Assembly (NCBI RefSeq): GCF_001280125.1
Contig: NZ_LGEG01000057.1
Span: forward strand, 1 to 64,000
Reading direction: 5' to 3'
Source: Streptomyces sp. NRRL F-6492
Lineage (GTDB): Bacteria > Actinomycetota > Actinomycetes > Streptomycetales > Streptomycetaceae
Length of the DNA: 64,000 nt
The translations under genes and the position numbers were made by a program. Positions 10,139 through 19,991 of this stretch are shown here, piece by piece. Every line of letters starts with the position of its first letter. The stretch's first letter is position 1. Below the pieces are notes generated by a model. It did not search any database, was not told where the DNA came from, and saw nothing but the letters and a program-made list of their open reading frames with translations.

Positions 10139-10182
10139 GACCACCCGTTCGGCCGATCGATCGATCGGCCGAACGGGTGGTC
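10139..10182. terminator. Perfect 44-bp palindrome downstream of purH
   Basis: The 22-nt arm 10139-10160 is exactly complementary to 10161-10182 with no unpaired centre. The core is four interlocked cgat units (gatcgatcgatc). As RNA it would fold to a long GC-rich hairpin and probably ends purNH transcription. It lies 46 bp before the next start, so it could also act on that promoter. Confidence 0.7.
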
Positions 10183-10228
10183 TCTGGTCTAATGGGTTGC
10201 TCTTCTGTCGGCCGCCGGTAATGGGGAC

Positions 10229-11719
10229 GTGATGTTGGACGTAGGGAACAAGTCCCCCGAGGAGGCCGTCGCGGGCACCCCCGCCGCCGGCGTCCCCGCT
10301 CCCGCCGTCTCCCCCGAATCGGGCGGCTCCGGAGCGCCGGACGGCCTCGCCCCCGCGCCCCTCCGTCCGTACCTGATCGTCGCGGGCGTCCTGTGCGTCC
10401 TCTACTTCCTGTACTCCTGGGTGCAGTACGCGCACTTCCGGACCCCCTCCTGGGACCTCGGGATCTTCGGGCAGTCCGTCCGCGCGTACGCCGAGCTCCG
10501 GGCGCCGGTCGTCGACATAAAGGGGCCCGGCTTCCCGATCCTCGGGGACCACTTCAGCCCGGTCACCGCCCTGCTCGCGCCGCTGTACTGGATCTGGCCC
10601 TCGCCGGTCGCCCTGCTCTTCGCGCAGGCCGCGCTCTTCGCCGCCTCCGCCGTCGTCGTCGGCCGCACCGCGCAGCAGGTGCTCGGCAGCCGGGCCGCCG
10701 GCCTCGGGCTCGCGATCGCGTACGGGCTCTCCTGGGGGCTCCAGGAGGCGGTGAAGTCCGACTTCCACGAGATCGCCTTCGCCGTCCCGCTGCTCGCCCT
10801 GACCTGCCGGGCCCTGGTCCTGGGCCGCTGGACGGCGGCCGCCGCCTGGTCCGCCCCGCTCGTCCTGGTCAAGGAGGACATGGGGCTCACCGTCGCCATG
10901 GTCGGCGCGGTCCTCTTCCTCAAGGGCGCCCGACAGCTCGGCGCCGCCCTGGCCGGCTTCGGCGTCGCCGCCTTCGCCCTCACGGTCCTGGTCCTGATCC
11001 CGGCGGCGAGCAGCCTCGGCCAGTACGACTACTGGTCGAAGCTGGAGAAGACGGGCGAGGGGACCGGCACCTCCTTCGGGCAGGTCGTCGGCGACGCCCT
11101 CGCCTCGGGCGAGCGCTGGGAGATGGTCCTCCACCTGCTCGCGATCACCGGCTTCCTCGCCCTGCGCTCCCCGCTGCTCCTGCTCGTCCTGCCGACCCTG
11201 GGCTGGCGCTTCCTCTCCCAGGACCCCAACCACTGGGGGATGCTCTGGCACTACAGCGCGATCCTCATGCCGGTCGTCTTCCTGGCCCTCGTGGACGGCG
11301 CCCGCGCGGTGCGCACCTCGCCGCGCGCCTGGCTCGTCTCGTACGGGAGGGTCGTCGTCCCGGTGGCGACGGCGGTCGCGCTCGTCCTCGCCGCGAACCT
11401 GCCGCTGAGCGAGCTGCTGAAGCCGGAGACGTACCGGGCGGACGCGCGGGTCGCGCAGGCGCGGGCCGCCGTGGCCGCGGTGCCGGAGGGGGCGAGCGTG
11501 GAGACGGACGTCTCGCTCCTCGCCCACCTCACGGCGGACCACCGGGTCTACTGGGCCGGCTCCTCACGGGACGTCGACCCCGACTACCTCGTCTACGACC
11601 TGCGCGGCTGGTCGCAGCAGGGCTCGGACCCGGTGCAGCTGGCTTCGCAACTGCATCCGGGGGCCCGGTACGAGCTCACGCACCGCTCGGACGGATTCGC
11701 GGTCCTGAAGCGGCGGTGA
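10229..11719 (+). CDS. DUF2079 family polytopic membrane protein
   Basis: A 496-aa protein with an N-terminal Pro/Ala-rich cytoplasmic stretch of about 50 residues and roughly ten membrane helices, matching the DUF2079 layout (WDLGIFGQSVRAY, GDHFSPVTALLAPLYWIWPS, LVKEDMGLTVAMVG). GTG 10229 and ATG 10232 are adjacent in frame; either could be used. The family is GT-C-glycosyltransferase-like in topology, and the conserved acidic and Gly motifs lie in predicted outer loops, but its substrate is unknown. It is flanked by strong hairpins and so probably monocistronic. Confidence 0.85.
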   Translation: MMLDVGNKSPEEAVAGTPAAGVPAPAVSPESGGSGAPDGLAPAPLRPYLIVAGVLCVLYFLYSWVQYAHFRTPSWDLGIFGQSVRAYAELRAPVVDIKGPGFPILGDHFSPVTALLAPLYWIWPSPVALLFAQAALFAASAVVVGRTAQQVLGSRAAGLGLAIAYGLSWGLQEAVKSDFHEIAFAVPLLALTCRALVLGRWTAAAAWSAPLVLVKEDMGLTVAMVGAVLFLKGARQLGAALAGFGVAAFALTVLVLIPAASSLGQYDYWSKLEKTGEGTGTSFGQVVGDALASGERWEMVLHLLAITGFLALRSPLLLLVLPTLGWRFLSQDPNHWGMLWHYSAILMPVVFLALVDGARAVRTSPRAWLVSYGRVVVPVATAVALVLAANLPLSELLKPETYRADARVAQARAAVAAVPEGASVETDVSLLAHLTADHRVYWAGSSRDVDPDYLVYDLRGWSQQGSDPVQLASQLHPGARYELTHRSDGFAVLKRR

Positions 11720-11743
11720 CGCGCGGCGGCGAAACGCCGCGGC

Positions 11744-11791
11744 CGTGCGGGAGGCCCCGGACATCGGTCGATGTCCGGGGCCTCCCGCACG
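11744..11791. terminator. Strong terminator hairpin between convergent genes
   Basis: A 23-bp perfect inverted repeat (11744-11766 with 11769-11791) around a 2-nt centre, between the DUF2079 gene and the convergent RDD gene. A smaller hairpin (cgcggcg/cgccgcg) lies just before it at about 11722-11741. Confidence 0.8.
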
Positions 11792-11805
11792 CGAAGGGGC
11801 CGGTG

Positions 11806-12462
11806 TCAGCCGTTCTCCTTGACGACCAGCGTGCTGCAGACCTTGTCCGCGAAGGTCTGCTTCTTGGAGTCCCAGATCGGCCAGAGGTAGCCGATGTAGC
11901 AGGCGATGCCGTCGAGGAAGTGCGCCAGCTGGCGCACGAACGCCATGCCGAAGCCGAGCGGGCGGCCGTCCGACTCGCGCAGCGTCCGGGTGCCGACGAT
12001 CTTCTTGCCGAACGTCTGGCCCGTCGCGCCCTCCTTGTAGAACTGGAAGAAGAACATGAAGACGAGGTAGACGAAGCCCACCAGGGTGAGGATCACCGCG
12101 AGGCCGTTCTCGCCGTCGCTGTTGCTGCCGCTGGTGCTGCCCATCGAGGCGCCGACGCCCGCGAGGATGTAGTACGGCACCAGCATGATGGCGCTGTCGA
12201 TCAGCCGGGAGAGGACGCGCCAGCCCCAGTGCGCCAGCGGCGGAACGTTCCCGTAGCCGCCCGCGCCCGGGTAACCGCCACCGGCGTACGGGGAGACCGG
12301 CGGGGCGGCCGGGTAGCCGTAACCCTGCTGCGGCGGCACGCCCTGCGGGGCCTGCTGGGGGTAGCCGTAGCCGGGCTGCTGGCCCTGCGGGTAGCCGTAC
12401 CCGGGCTGCTGGCCCTGTCCCTGGGGCTGACCGTAGGGGTTGTTCGGGTCGCCGAAGCTCAT
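11806..12462 (-). CDS. RDD family membrane protein with PGYGYPQ repeats
   Basis: A 218-aa protein from ATG 12462 ([14 protein letters not shown]), with GGAGGAAT 7 nt upstream. Residues 1-75 consist of repeats of the type QQPGYGYPQ, a tyrosine-rich disordered tail. The RDD domain follows ([52 protein letters not shown]) with two or three membrane helices. Family knowledge: RDD proteins have Arg-Asp-Asp signature residues and some act in ion transport; the role here is unknown. Divergent from folD across 250 bp. Confidence 0.85.
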   Translation of the reverse strand: MSFGDPNNPYGQPQGQGQQPGYGYPQGQQPGYGYPQQAPQGVPPQQGYGYPAAPPVSPYAGGGYPGAGGYGNVPPLAHWGWRVLSRLIDSAIMLVPYYILAGVGASMGSTSGSNSDGENGLAVILTLVGFVYLVFMFFFQFYKEGATGQTFGKKIVGTRTLRESDGRPLGFGMAFVRQLAHFLDGIACYIGYLWPIWDSKKQTFADKVCSTLVVKENG

Positions 12463-12712
12463 CGCGGGATTCCTCCGTGAAATTTCTCTGTGCGGGGACG
12501 ACGCGGCCGCGCGGAGGACTTTCACGGCATCTCAGCGGATTTCCCCCCGGCACTTTCCGCGGTACTGCGCGGATCATCGTCGTCGTAGCGTCGACTTCTT
12601 GTCCAGTCGGTACGTCGCGGAGTTGTGCAAGTGCAACCTTCCGTCCCGCGGCCCGGAGCCCTCGGTGCGAGCGAATTGGAACAAGGCGGGGGACATCCGG
12701 GAAGATGGCTCC

Positions 12713-13573
12713 ATGAGCGCCCAGATTCTCGATGGCAAGGCCACCGCAGCCGCGATCAAGTCCGATCTGACCGTCCGTGTGGCGGCCCTCGGGGAGAAGG
12801 GCGTCACGCCCGGCCTCGGCACCCTCCTCGTCGGCGACGACCCGGCCAGCCAGAAGTACGTGGCCGGAAAGCACCGCGACTGCGCGGAGGTCGGCATCGC
12901 CTCCCTCCAGCGCACGCTGCCCGGCACCGCCACCCAGGAGGAGATCGAGGCGGTCGTGCGGGAGCTCAACGAGGACCCGGAGTGCACCGGTTACATCGTC
13001 CAGCTGCCGCTGCCCAAGGGCATCGACGAGAACCGCGTCCTGGAGCTGATGGACCCGGAGAAGGACGCGGACGGGCTGCACCCCACCAACCTCGGCCGCC
13101 TGGTGCTCAACGAGCCCGCCCCGCTGCCCTGCACGCCCAACGGCGTCATCACCCTGCTGCGCCGCCACGGCGTCGAGATCAACGGCGCCGAGGTCGTGGT
13201 CGTCGGGCGCGGCGTCACCATCGGGCGCTCGATGCCGCTGCTGCTCACCCGCCGCTCCGAGAACGCGACCGTGACCCAGTGCCACACCGGCACCCGGGAC
13301 CTCGCGGCGCACCTGCGGAACGCCGACATCGTCGTCGCGGCGGCCGGCGTGCCGCACCTGATCAAGCCGGAGGACGTCAAGCCGGGCGCGGCCGTCCTCG
13401 ACGTCGGCGTCTCGCGCAACGCCGAGGGGAAGATCGTCGGCGACGTGCACCCGGGCGTCGCCGAGGTCGCCGGCTGGATCTCCCCGAACCCGGGCGGCGT
13501 GGGCCCGATGACCCGCGCGCAGCTCCTCGTCAACGTCGTCGAGGCCGCCGAGCGCGCGGCCGCGGCGCTCTGA
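12713..13573 (+). CDS. folD: Methylenetetrahydrofolate dehydrogenase / methenyl-THF cyclohydrolase
   Basis: Interconverts 5,10-methylene-THF and 10-formyl-THF using NADP and supplies the formyl donor for PurN and PurH. The 286-aa protein starts at ATG 12713 ([19 protein letters not shown]). The catalytic lysine is in YVAGKHRDC (about Lys56), the substrate-pocket PG-signature appears as [17 protein letters not shown] near the C-terminus, and the Rossmann motif is [17 protein letters not shown]. The DUF3017 gene starts one base after the stop, so it is coupled. No ZTP aptamer lies upstream, unlike glyA. Confidence 0.96.
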   Translation: MSAQILDGKATAAAIKSDLTVRVAALGEKGVTPGLGTLLVGDDPASQKYVAGKHRDCAEVGIASLQRTLPGTATQEEIEAVVRELNEDPECTGYIVQLPLPKGIDENRVLELMDPEKDADGLHPTNLGRLVLNEPAPLPCTPNGVITLLRRHGVEINGAEVVVVGRGVTIGRSMPLLLTRRSENATVTQCHTGTRDLAAHLRNADIVVAAAGVPHLIKPEDVKPGAAVLDVGVSRNAEGKIVGDVHPGVAEVAGWISPNPGGVGPMTRAQLLVNVVEAAERAAAAL

Positions 13574-13574
13574 C

Positions 13575-14003
13575 GTGGCGTCCGGGAGCCTCCGGATGCG
13601 CCGCGGACCGCGCCGACGGCCGCCCCTCGTCACCACCGACACCGCGCGCCCCGAGGGCGGCGGGCGCGCCGCGCCCGGCGCCGCCCCGGCGCCCGCGCGC
13701 CAGTGGCCGCTGCTCACGGTCCTCTGCGTCGCCGGGGCCGGACTGCTCGTGGTGGGCGCGGACGCGTTCCCGCAGTCCTTCCGCGTGGGGACGATCCTGG
13801 TCGGGACCGCGCTCCTGCTCGGCGCCGTGATGCGGCGGACGGTGCCGTCCGTGGGCATGCTGGCGGTCCGGTCCCGCTTCACCGACATGATCACGTACGG
13901 GGTGATGGGCGGCCTGATCGTGCTGCTCGCGCTCATGGTGCAGCCGGGGCCCTGGCTGCGGATCCCGTTCCTGGAGGACATCCTCCACCTGACGGTGACG
14001 TAG
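13575..14003 (+). CDS. DUF3017 small membrane protein
   Basis: A 142-aa protein from GTG 13575, one base after folD stops, so translation is coupled. A basic N-terminus of about 45 residues is followed by three membrane helices (PLLTVLCVAGAGLLVVGA, GTILVGTALLLGAVM, YGVMGGLIVLLALMV). This matches DUF3017 proteins that follow folD in Streptomyces. Function unknown; the fixed linkage with folD is the only hint. Confidence 0.8.
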   Translation: MASGSLRMRRGPRRRPPLVTTDTARPEGGGRAAPGAAPAPARQWPLLTVLCVAGAGLLVVGADAFPQSFRVGTILVGTALLLGAVMRRTVPSVGMLAVRSRFTDMITYGVMGGLIVLLALMVQPGPWLRIPFLEDILHLTVT

Positions 14004-14248
14004 GCCTCCGGCCCCTTCCGACGACGGTGCGGCGCCCGCCCTCTCCCCCGTGGGAGGGCGGGCGCCGACGTGATCAAGGGTCATGTACGTGCCAACGCCG
14101 GTTCAAGGCCCGTCGGCGCGCTGTGGCACGGAAGTGACCATTCCGGTACCTCGTCCTCCTCATGGGGGCGCGCATCGCCCCCGGAGCTGCCATCCTTCGA
14201 CGTGGCGGACGGGGCAGGGGACGAGAGCAGGGGACGAGGGGGCCGCAC

Positions 14249-15454
14249 ATGCCTGGCTGGAAGGCGCTTCCGGAGGAACTCGACCCGGAAGTCCGCGCGT
14301 TCACGGAGCTGATCCGCCGGCTGATCGACCGCAGCGGCCTCGGCGTCGTGGCCGTCGCCGAACGCGCCGGCCACGAACGCGCCGTGTGGGACGCGTATCT
14401 GAACGCCCGTCGGCCGATGCCCCGAGGAGCTGTCATCGCCCTCGCGGAGGTGACCGGCGCGGACCCGGCCGACCTCGCGACCCGGTGGGAACGCGCGAGG
14501 GGGCGCTTCGCGCCCGGAGCGGTGGATGGCGGCGTTCCCGGGGGCCCGGCCGCCGAAGGCCCCCGCACGGAAGACCCGCGGGGCGAGGCCTTGTACGGGG
14601 GTGCTTCCGGCGGCCCGGCGACCGGCGGTCTCGCGACCGGCGGTCCGCGCGGCGGCGTTCCCGGGGGCCCGGCCGCCGAAGGCCTGAACGGCGGTGTTTC
14701 CGGGGGGCCGGCCCCCCGGAGCCTCCCTGACCACGCCGACCGACCCGGTGACGGCCTCCCCGGTGACGACCGCACCATGCGGATCCGGCGCGTCGACCCG
14801 CCGGGCCCGGCGGAGGCGCCCGTCCCGGCGGAGGCGCCTACCCCGGCGGCCGTACCCCCGCCGGGAGGTGGCCGGCCCGCCCCCTCCCGTCCTCCTGGCG
14901 GGGCGCCCCCCGCCCGCCGTCGCCGCACCACCGTGCTCCTCTACGCCGCCGGGATCCTCGGCGCCCTGCTCGTCGTCACCGCCGCCCTCCTCCTCGTCGA
15001 CCTGGGCGGCGGCGGCGACGGGACGGACGGCGCGGACGGGCGCGCGGCCGCCCCGCCCACCACCACCGCCCCGAGCCCCGCGCCCCGTACCGACCTCCCC
15101 GGGGGAGTGAAGTGCTCCGGGGCCGACTGCGCCGGACGGGACCCCGAGGCCATGGGGTGCGGCGGGCCCCTCGCCGTCACCGTCGACCGCGTCCGCGTCG
15201 GCACCGCCCGCGTCGAGGTCCGCCACAGCGCCACCTGCGCGGCCTCCTGGGCCCGGATCACCGGCGCCGCCCCCGGCGACACCGTCTCCGTCGAGGTCGC
15301 GGGCGCGACCGAGCGCGCCACCGTCCCCGAGGGCGCCGACCCGGCGGCGGAGACCGACGCGTACACCCCGATGCTCGCCGTCGCCCCGCGCGCGGCCGCG
15401 CGGGCCTGCGGCACCCTCGCGGACGGCACCGAGCGCTGCACGGCGGGCCGCTGA
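14249..15454 (+). CDS. Membrane-anchored HTH protein with extracytoplasmic DUF2690 domain
   Basis: A 401-aa protein from ATG 14249 (MPGWKALPEELDPEVRAF), preceded by gggacgaggggg. Residues about 10-80 are a short XRE-like HTH (LIDRSGLGVVAVAERAGHE). Residues about 90-205 are Gly/Pro/Ala repeats, partly from a 34-bp DNA repeat. A membrane helix lies near 230-250 (TVLLYAAGILGALLVVTAAL). The outer C-terminal part has four or more Cys (CSGADCAGRDPEAMGC, HSATCAASWARITGA) and a late Cys pair (RACGTLADGTERC), matching DUF2690. Inference: a one-component transmembrane regulator. Target unknown. Confidence 0.8.
   Translation: MPGWKALPEELDPEVRAFTELIRRLIDRSGLGVVAVAERAGHERAVWDAYLNARRPMPRGAVIALAEVTGADPADLATRWERARGRFAPGAVDGGVPGGPAAEGPRTEDPRGEALYGGASGGPATGGLATGGPRGGVPGGPAAEGLNGGVSGGPAPRSLPDHADRPGDGLPGDDRTMRIRRVDPPGPAEAPVPAEAPTPAAVPPPGGGRPAPSRPPGGAPPARRRRTTVLLYAAGILGALLVVTAALLLVDLGGGGDGTDGADGRAAAPPTTTAPSPAPRTDLPGGVKCSGADCAGRDPEAMGCGGPLAVTVDRVRVGTARVEVRHSATCAASWARITGAAPGDTVSVEVAGATERATVPEGADPAAETDAYTPMLAVAPRAAARACGTLADGTERCTAGR
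14528..14684 (+). repeat. 34-bp direct repeat inside the HTH-DUF2690 gene
   Basis: Identical 34-nt copies at 14528-14561 and 14651-14684 (core ggcggcgttcccgggggccc), in the same reading frame, coding GGVPGGPAAEG in the linker. Related degenerate copies lie between them. Length variation between strains would be expected. Confidence 0.85.
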
Positions 15455-15526
15455 CCGCACCCGCTCGGACGGGTGGCAGTGAGCCGGACCACAACGGGGT
15501 GGGGGTTCGGGGGTGCCCGGGTCGGA

Positions 15527-16701
<1,175 letters not shown>

Positions 16702-16709
16702 CCACTCCC

Positions 16710-16759
16710 GGCGCCCCCGGCCCGTACGACCGACCGTACGGACCGGGGGCGCCGTTTTT
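16710..16759 (+). terminator. Intrinsic terminator of mdh
   Basis: Inverted repeat 16710-16728 with 16735-16753 (19 bp, one mismatch, loop accgac), directly followed by a T-run (gtttttc). This is the classical rho-independent form, uncommon in this GC-rich DNA. Confidence 0.85.
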
Positions 16760-16786
16760 CCCGCCGACAGGGCCCTCCCGCCTCGC

Positions 16787-16792
16787 CTATGC
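16787..16792 (+). promoter_or_regulatory. Candidate -10 box of the three-gene operon
   Basis: TATGCT at 16787-16792 is a good -10 element and would start transcription near 16799. This argues against the in-frame GTG at 16794 and for the TTG at 16857, which has a GGGGGAG ribosome-binding site. Confidence 0.45.
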
Positions 16793-16856
16793 TGTGCCAC
16801 CGGCTCCCGGGCAACTCTCCGGGAGCGTCGGACAGTTCCACACCATCGGGGGAGCC

Positions 16857-18644
16857 TTGGCGCAGTCGTTCGTACCTCAGCAGCCCGGACAGCCACCCAG
16901 TACGCCGCCACCCAGTACGCCGCCGCCCGGCACTCCACCGCACGGCACTTCGCCGCCGGGCGCCCACCCGGCCACCAGCGAGGCGACCCGGCTGCTCTGC
17001 GCCGGCGCGTACCTCGACGACGGCTTCCGCGACGCGGTCATCGACGAGCTGTACGTCCACGAGGAGCGCTTCGCCGCCCCCTCCCTCGGCTACGACGCGA
17101 GCCGCGTCCTCGCCCACGCGCTGCGCGCCCGCCGCGTCGAACTCGGCTGGGCCGCGGGCGTCCTGGCCCTCTGGATCGTCGCGTTCCCGCTCACCAAGGG
17201 CCTGGTCGTCCTCCTCGTCGTGCCCTTCCTGGTGCTCGGCATCGCCCGCTGGATCCGCGGCCGGGCCGTCGCCGCCGTCACCCCGATCTACCGCCTCGTA
17301 CCCGCCTTCCTCCTGCGCTGGTACGGCCGGATCATGCTCTTCCAGGGCGCGCTGTTCCTCCTGCTCCTCGCCCTGGGCGACGAGGAGTCCCGGTGGGAGC
17401 TGCTCGGCGACCTCTCCGAGGCGGGCGAGGTCCTCGGCTTCCTGGCCCTGCTCGCCGCCGAGGAGGTGTGGGGCGTCGGCCGGCTGGAGGCGTGGATCAC
17501 CATCGCCGTGCCGCTGCTCGTGGCCTGGGCGGTGGCGGTCCAGCGCGGCCAGTTCGCCCGCGCGCTCACCCAGGAGCTCTCCAAGGAGCGCTTCCCCGAC
17601 CAGCGCGCCGACCCGGCCGAGCAGGCCGAGGGCGCCCGCTCCCGCCGGCTGCGCGACCGCATCCGGATCGAGCAGCACGCGCGGCTGGTCATGTACGGCG
17701 CCGACGACCCGTTCTGCGGCGCCGGCGAACCGTACGAGCCCTGGTCGCTCTCCATCGAGCTGCGCCCCCGGAAGGACCTCGACGGCAAGGCGCCCGAACC
17801 GCTCGACAACAGCGCCATCATGCGGCACGTCGTCCCGCTCGTGGAGGCGCTGCGCGTGCCCTCCCCGCACGGCTCGCCGCAGATCCAGGCGGCCGTACGG
17901 GACCGGCTGCGCGACCTGGAGATCGACGAGGTGGTCTTCCTGCCCGTCGACGGCCTCCCGGCCCGCACCGCCGCCCCGTACACCCCGGAGGGCTTCGAGG
18001 CGCACCGCTCGGGCTCCATCGAGGAGGGCGGCGAGACCCGCCGCCACTTCCTCCGGATCCGGGTCGGCGGCTGGGGCGAGGAGATCGTCACCACCGTCTT
18101 CGTCCGCGTCCACACGCAGGGCGGCATGCTGATGCTGGAGGTCGCCCCGCACGTCCTGCGGCCCGTGAAGCCGCTCTACCGGTACGCCGACCGGATCGCC
18201 CACCGCTACCGGCACAACCACCACTTCGGCAAGGCCGTCTGGGCCCTCGGCCAGACCCCCCGCTCCGCCGGCCAGGCCGTCGTCACCCTCTGGCGCGCGC
18301 TCGGCCACGCCTGGCGGCTGCTCACCGCGGGCCACGCCCACGCGCTGCCCGAGGGGCCCGCGGTCTCGGTCCGCGAGCTCGGCTCCGACGACGACGCCTC
18401 GCTGTTCCAGGAGATGGACGTCAGCCGCTACCTGAAGAGCGTCCAGGACCGGGTCGCGAACGGCGTGACGGTCGCGCTCCGCGAAGCCGGCTACGAGACG
18501 GCCGAGTTCGAGCAGAAGATCGTCCACGTCGCCGAGGGCGGCACCTTCATCGAGAACACCAAGGGCAACGTCACCCTCGGCAACCACAACACCGTCACCA
18601 ACAAGTCCTTCACCACCTCGACGCCCGGAGGCAACCGTGGCTGA
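16857..18644 (+). CDS. Membrane protein of unknown function with C-terminal GNVTLGNHNTVT motif
   Basis: A 595-aa protein. TTG 16857 is chosen for its GGGGGAG site just upstream and a -10 box at 16787. Residues 1-40 are Pro-rich (repeats of STPPP/GTPP). About four membrane helices lie between residues 95 and 235 (GWAAGVLALWIVAFPLTKGL, GRIMLFQGALFLLLLAL, WITIAVPLLVAWAVAV). A large cytoplasmic region of about 330 residues follows. The C-terminus reads NTKGNVTLGNHNTVTNKSF, and the same motif begins the next protein. The stop overlaps the next start by 8 nt, so the pair is translationally coupled. No known domain was recognised. Confidence 0.75.
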   Translation: MAQSFVPQQPGQPPSTPPPSTPPPGTPPHGTSPPGAHPATSEATRLLCAGAYLDDGFRDAVIDELYVHEERFAAPSLGYDASRVLAHALRARRVELGWAAGVLALWIVAFPLTKGLVVLLVVPFLVLGIARWIRGRAVAAVTPIYRLVPAFLLRWYGRIMLFQGALFLLLLALGDEESRWELLGDLSEAGEVLGFLALLAAEEVWGVGRLEAWITIAVPLLVAWAVAVQRGQFARALTQELSKERFPDQRADPAEQAEGARSRRLRDRIRIEQHARLVMYGADDPFCGAGEPYEPWSLSIELRPRKDLDGKAPEPLDNSAIMRHVVPLVEALRVPSPHGSPQIQAAVRDRLRDLEIDEVVFLPVDGLPARTAAPYTPEGFEAHRSGSIEEGGETRRHFLRIRVGGWGEEIVTTVFVRVHTQGGMLMLEVAPHVLRPVKPLYRYADRIAHRYRHNHHFGKAVWALGQTPRSAGQAVVTLWRALGHAWRLLTAGHAHALPEGPAVSVRELGSDDDASLFQEMDVSRYLKSVQDRVANGVTVALREAGYETAEFEQKIVHVAEGGTFIENTKGNVTLGNHNTVTNKSFTTSTPGGNRG

Positions 18645-19017
18645 CACCGACAACACCCCGCGCCGCGACGGCATCCGGGTCTCCAACACCGGCGGCAACG
18701 TCACCATCGGCGACCACAACACCGTCACCAGCACCGTGACCGGGAACCAGCCGTCCCGCGACCCCCTCCAGGAGGAGCTGCTCCAGGCGATCCGCCGGCT
18801 GCGCACCGACCTGGGAGGCGTCGTCGCCTCCGAGCGGACGACCGCCCTGGACGCCGAACTCTCCGACGCGGAGGACGAGATCGAGGGCACCGGCCGCGCG
18901 GACACCGGCCGCCTCACCCGCCTGCGCCGCGCCCTCGCGGACGCCGGCGCCGTGACCGGCATCCTCGCCTCGGGCGTGGCCGTGGGCCAGGCCGTCGGCG
19001 CCCTCCTCGGAGGATGA
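18637..19017 (+). CDS. Small DUF5955-like protein with N-terminal GNVTIGDHNTVT motif
   Basis: A 126-aa protein from GTG 18637, inside the end of the previous gene. Residues 15-36 carry RVSNTGGNVTIGDHNTVTST, nearly the same as the C-terminus of the upstream protein. Residues about 45-100 are helical and charged (LLQAIRRLRTDLGGVVASE, TGRLTRLRRALADAG). The C-terminus is one hydrophobic helix (AVTGILASGVAVGQAVGALL). This helical-plus-hydrophobic layout resembles DUF5955 proteins; the assignment is tentative. Its Shine-Dalgarno lies in the upstream coding sequence. Likely a physical partner of the upstream membrane protein. Confidence 0.75.
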   Translation: MADTDNTPRRDGIRVSNTGGNVTIGDHNTVTSTVTGNQPSRDPLQEELLQAIRRLRTDLGGVVASERTTALDAELSDAEDEIEGTGRADTGRLTRLRRALADAGAVTGILASGVAVGQAVGALLGG

Positions 19018-19018
19018 G

Positions 19019-19954
19019 ATGAGCGGGTACGGGGGAGGCGGGGGCGGCGGGGCCCGCTGGAACGACGAGACGCAGAGCTGGGAGACGGGCGCTCCGGGGG
19101 CCGGGCCCGCGCCCGGCCCGGCCGGCGGGAGCGGCCCGCTCCTCCCGCCGCTGCCGCCGCCCCCGCCACCGTCAGCGCCGGACCACACCCTCGCGTACGG
19201 ACCGGAGCACGGGCCCCAGGACGGACCCCGGTACGTACCGGAGACGGGCGACTGGCAGTACGCGCCGCCCCCGCCCCCGCCGCCCCGGTCCTCCGCGCGG
19301 GCGGCGGTCGCGGCCGGGGCGGCCGTGGCCGTCCTGGCGGCGGGTTCCGTCGCGGGCTGGCTGCTCTGGGGCGGGGACGACGGGAAGGCCCCGGCGGCGG
19401 GCCCGCCGGCCTCGGTGTCGGCCTCGGACCCGGCCCCGGAGGAGACGCCTTCCGACGCCCCGCCCTCGTCGTCCTCCACCGTCGCCACCCCCGCGGACGA
19501 CGTGCCCCCGCCCGGCTACCGGGCGGTGAAGGACCTCAAGAGCTTCACGATCGCGATCCCCGAGGACTGGCACCGCACCGAGTCCGACCAGGGCGTCTTC
19601 TACAACGCGCCGGACGGCCGGAGCCTCCTCCAGGTCTTCGTGGTCACCGAGGACGGCCTGACGCCGTACGAGGCCCTGCGCGGGACCTCGCGGGACGGCA
19701 TGGCCAACAAGCCCGGCTACGAGGAGATCAGCCTCGAACGGGTCACCGGCGAACCGGACGTCCCGGCCGACACCGTCGAGCTGGTGTACGTGTACGACCG
19801 CGACGGGGGCCGCCGCAAGGTGGTCGACCGGGCGTTCACGGCGGCGGACGGCACCCACTACGCGATCCTGGCGGCGGGCCCGGAGTCGGACTGGCCGAAG
19901 CAGCGCGAAGTACTGCGGGTGGCCCTGGAGTTCTTCGAGCCGGGCCCGTACTGA
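19019..19954 (+). CDS. Single-pass membrane protein with extracytoplasmic sensor-like domain
   Basis: A 311-aa protein from ATG 19019, two bases after the previous stop, with cggagga inside the upstream gene, so it is the third gene of the operon. Residues 1-85 are Gly/Pro-rich and cytoplasmic, with long Pro runs. One membrane helix lies near 95-120 (AAVAAGAAVAVLAAGSVAGW). After a Ser/Thr/Pro linker, residues about 165-311 form a folded outer domain (KSFTIAIPEDWHRTESD, VELVYVYDRDGGRRKVVDRA, ESDWPKQREVLRVALEFFEP). It resembles the outer domain found on some actinobacterial Ser/Thr kinases; here no kinase is attached. Confidence 0.7.
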   Translation: MSGYGGGGGGGARWNDETQSWETGAPGAGPAPGPAGGSGPLLPPLPPPPPPSAPDHTLAYGPEHGPQDGPRYVPETGDWQYAPPPPPPPRSSARAAVAAGAAVAVLAAGSVAGWLLWGGDDGKAPAAGPPASVSASDPAPEETPSDAPPSSSSTVATPADDVPPPGYRAVKDLKSFTIAIPEDWHRTESDQGVFYNAPDGRSLLQVFVVTEDGLTPYEALRGTSRDGMANKPGYEEISLERVTGEPDVPADTVELVYVYDRDGGRRKVVDRAFTAADGTHYAILAAGPESDWPKQREVLRVALEFFEPGPY

Positions 19955-19991
19955 CCCCGGGAACGGCCCCGGGAACGGCCCGGGGGACTGC

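Noticed and set aside
12463..12712. ZTP riboswitch search before folD
   Set aside because: The diagnostic CCGCCTGGGC and ACTGGCG segments are absent.
14528..14684. CRISPR-like spaced repeats
   Set aside because: Only two exact copies, inside a coding frame, with no cas genes; a linker duplication explains them.
16794..16856. GTG 16794 as start of the membrane-protein gene
   Set aside because: It lies at the predicted transcription start and lacks a ribosome-binding site; TTG 16857 has GGGGGAG.
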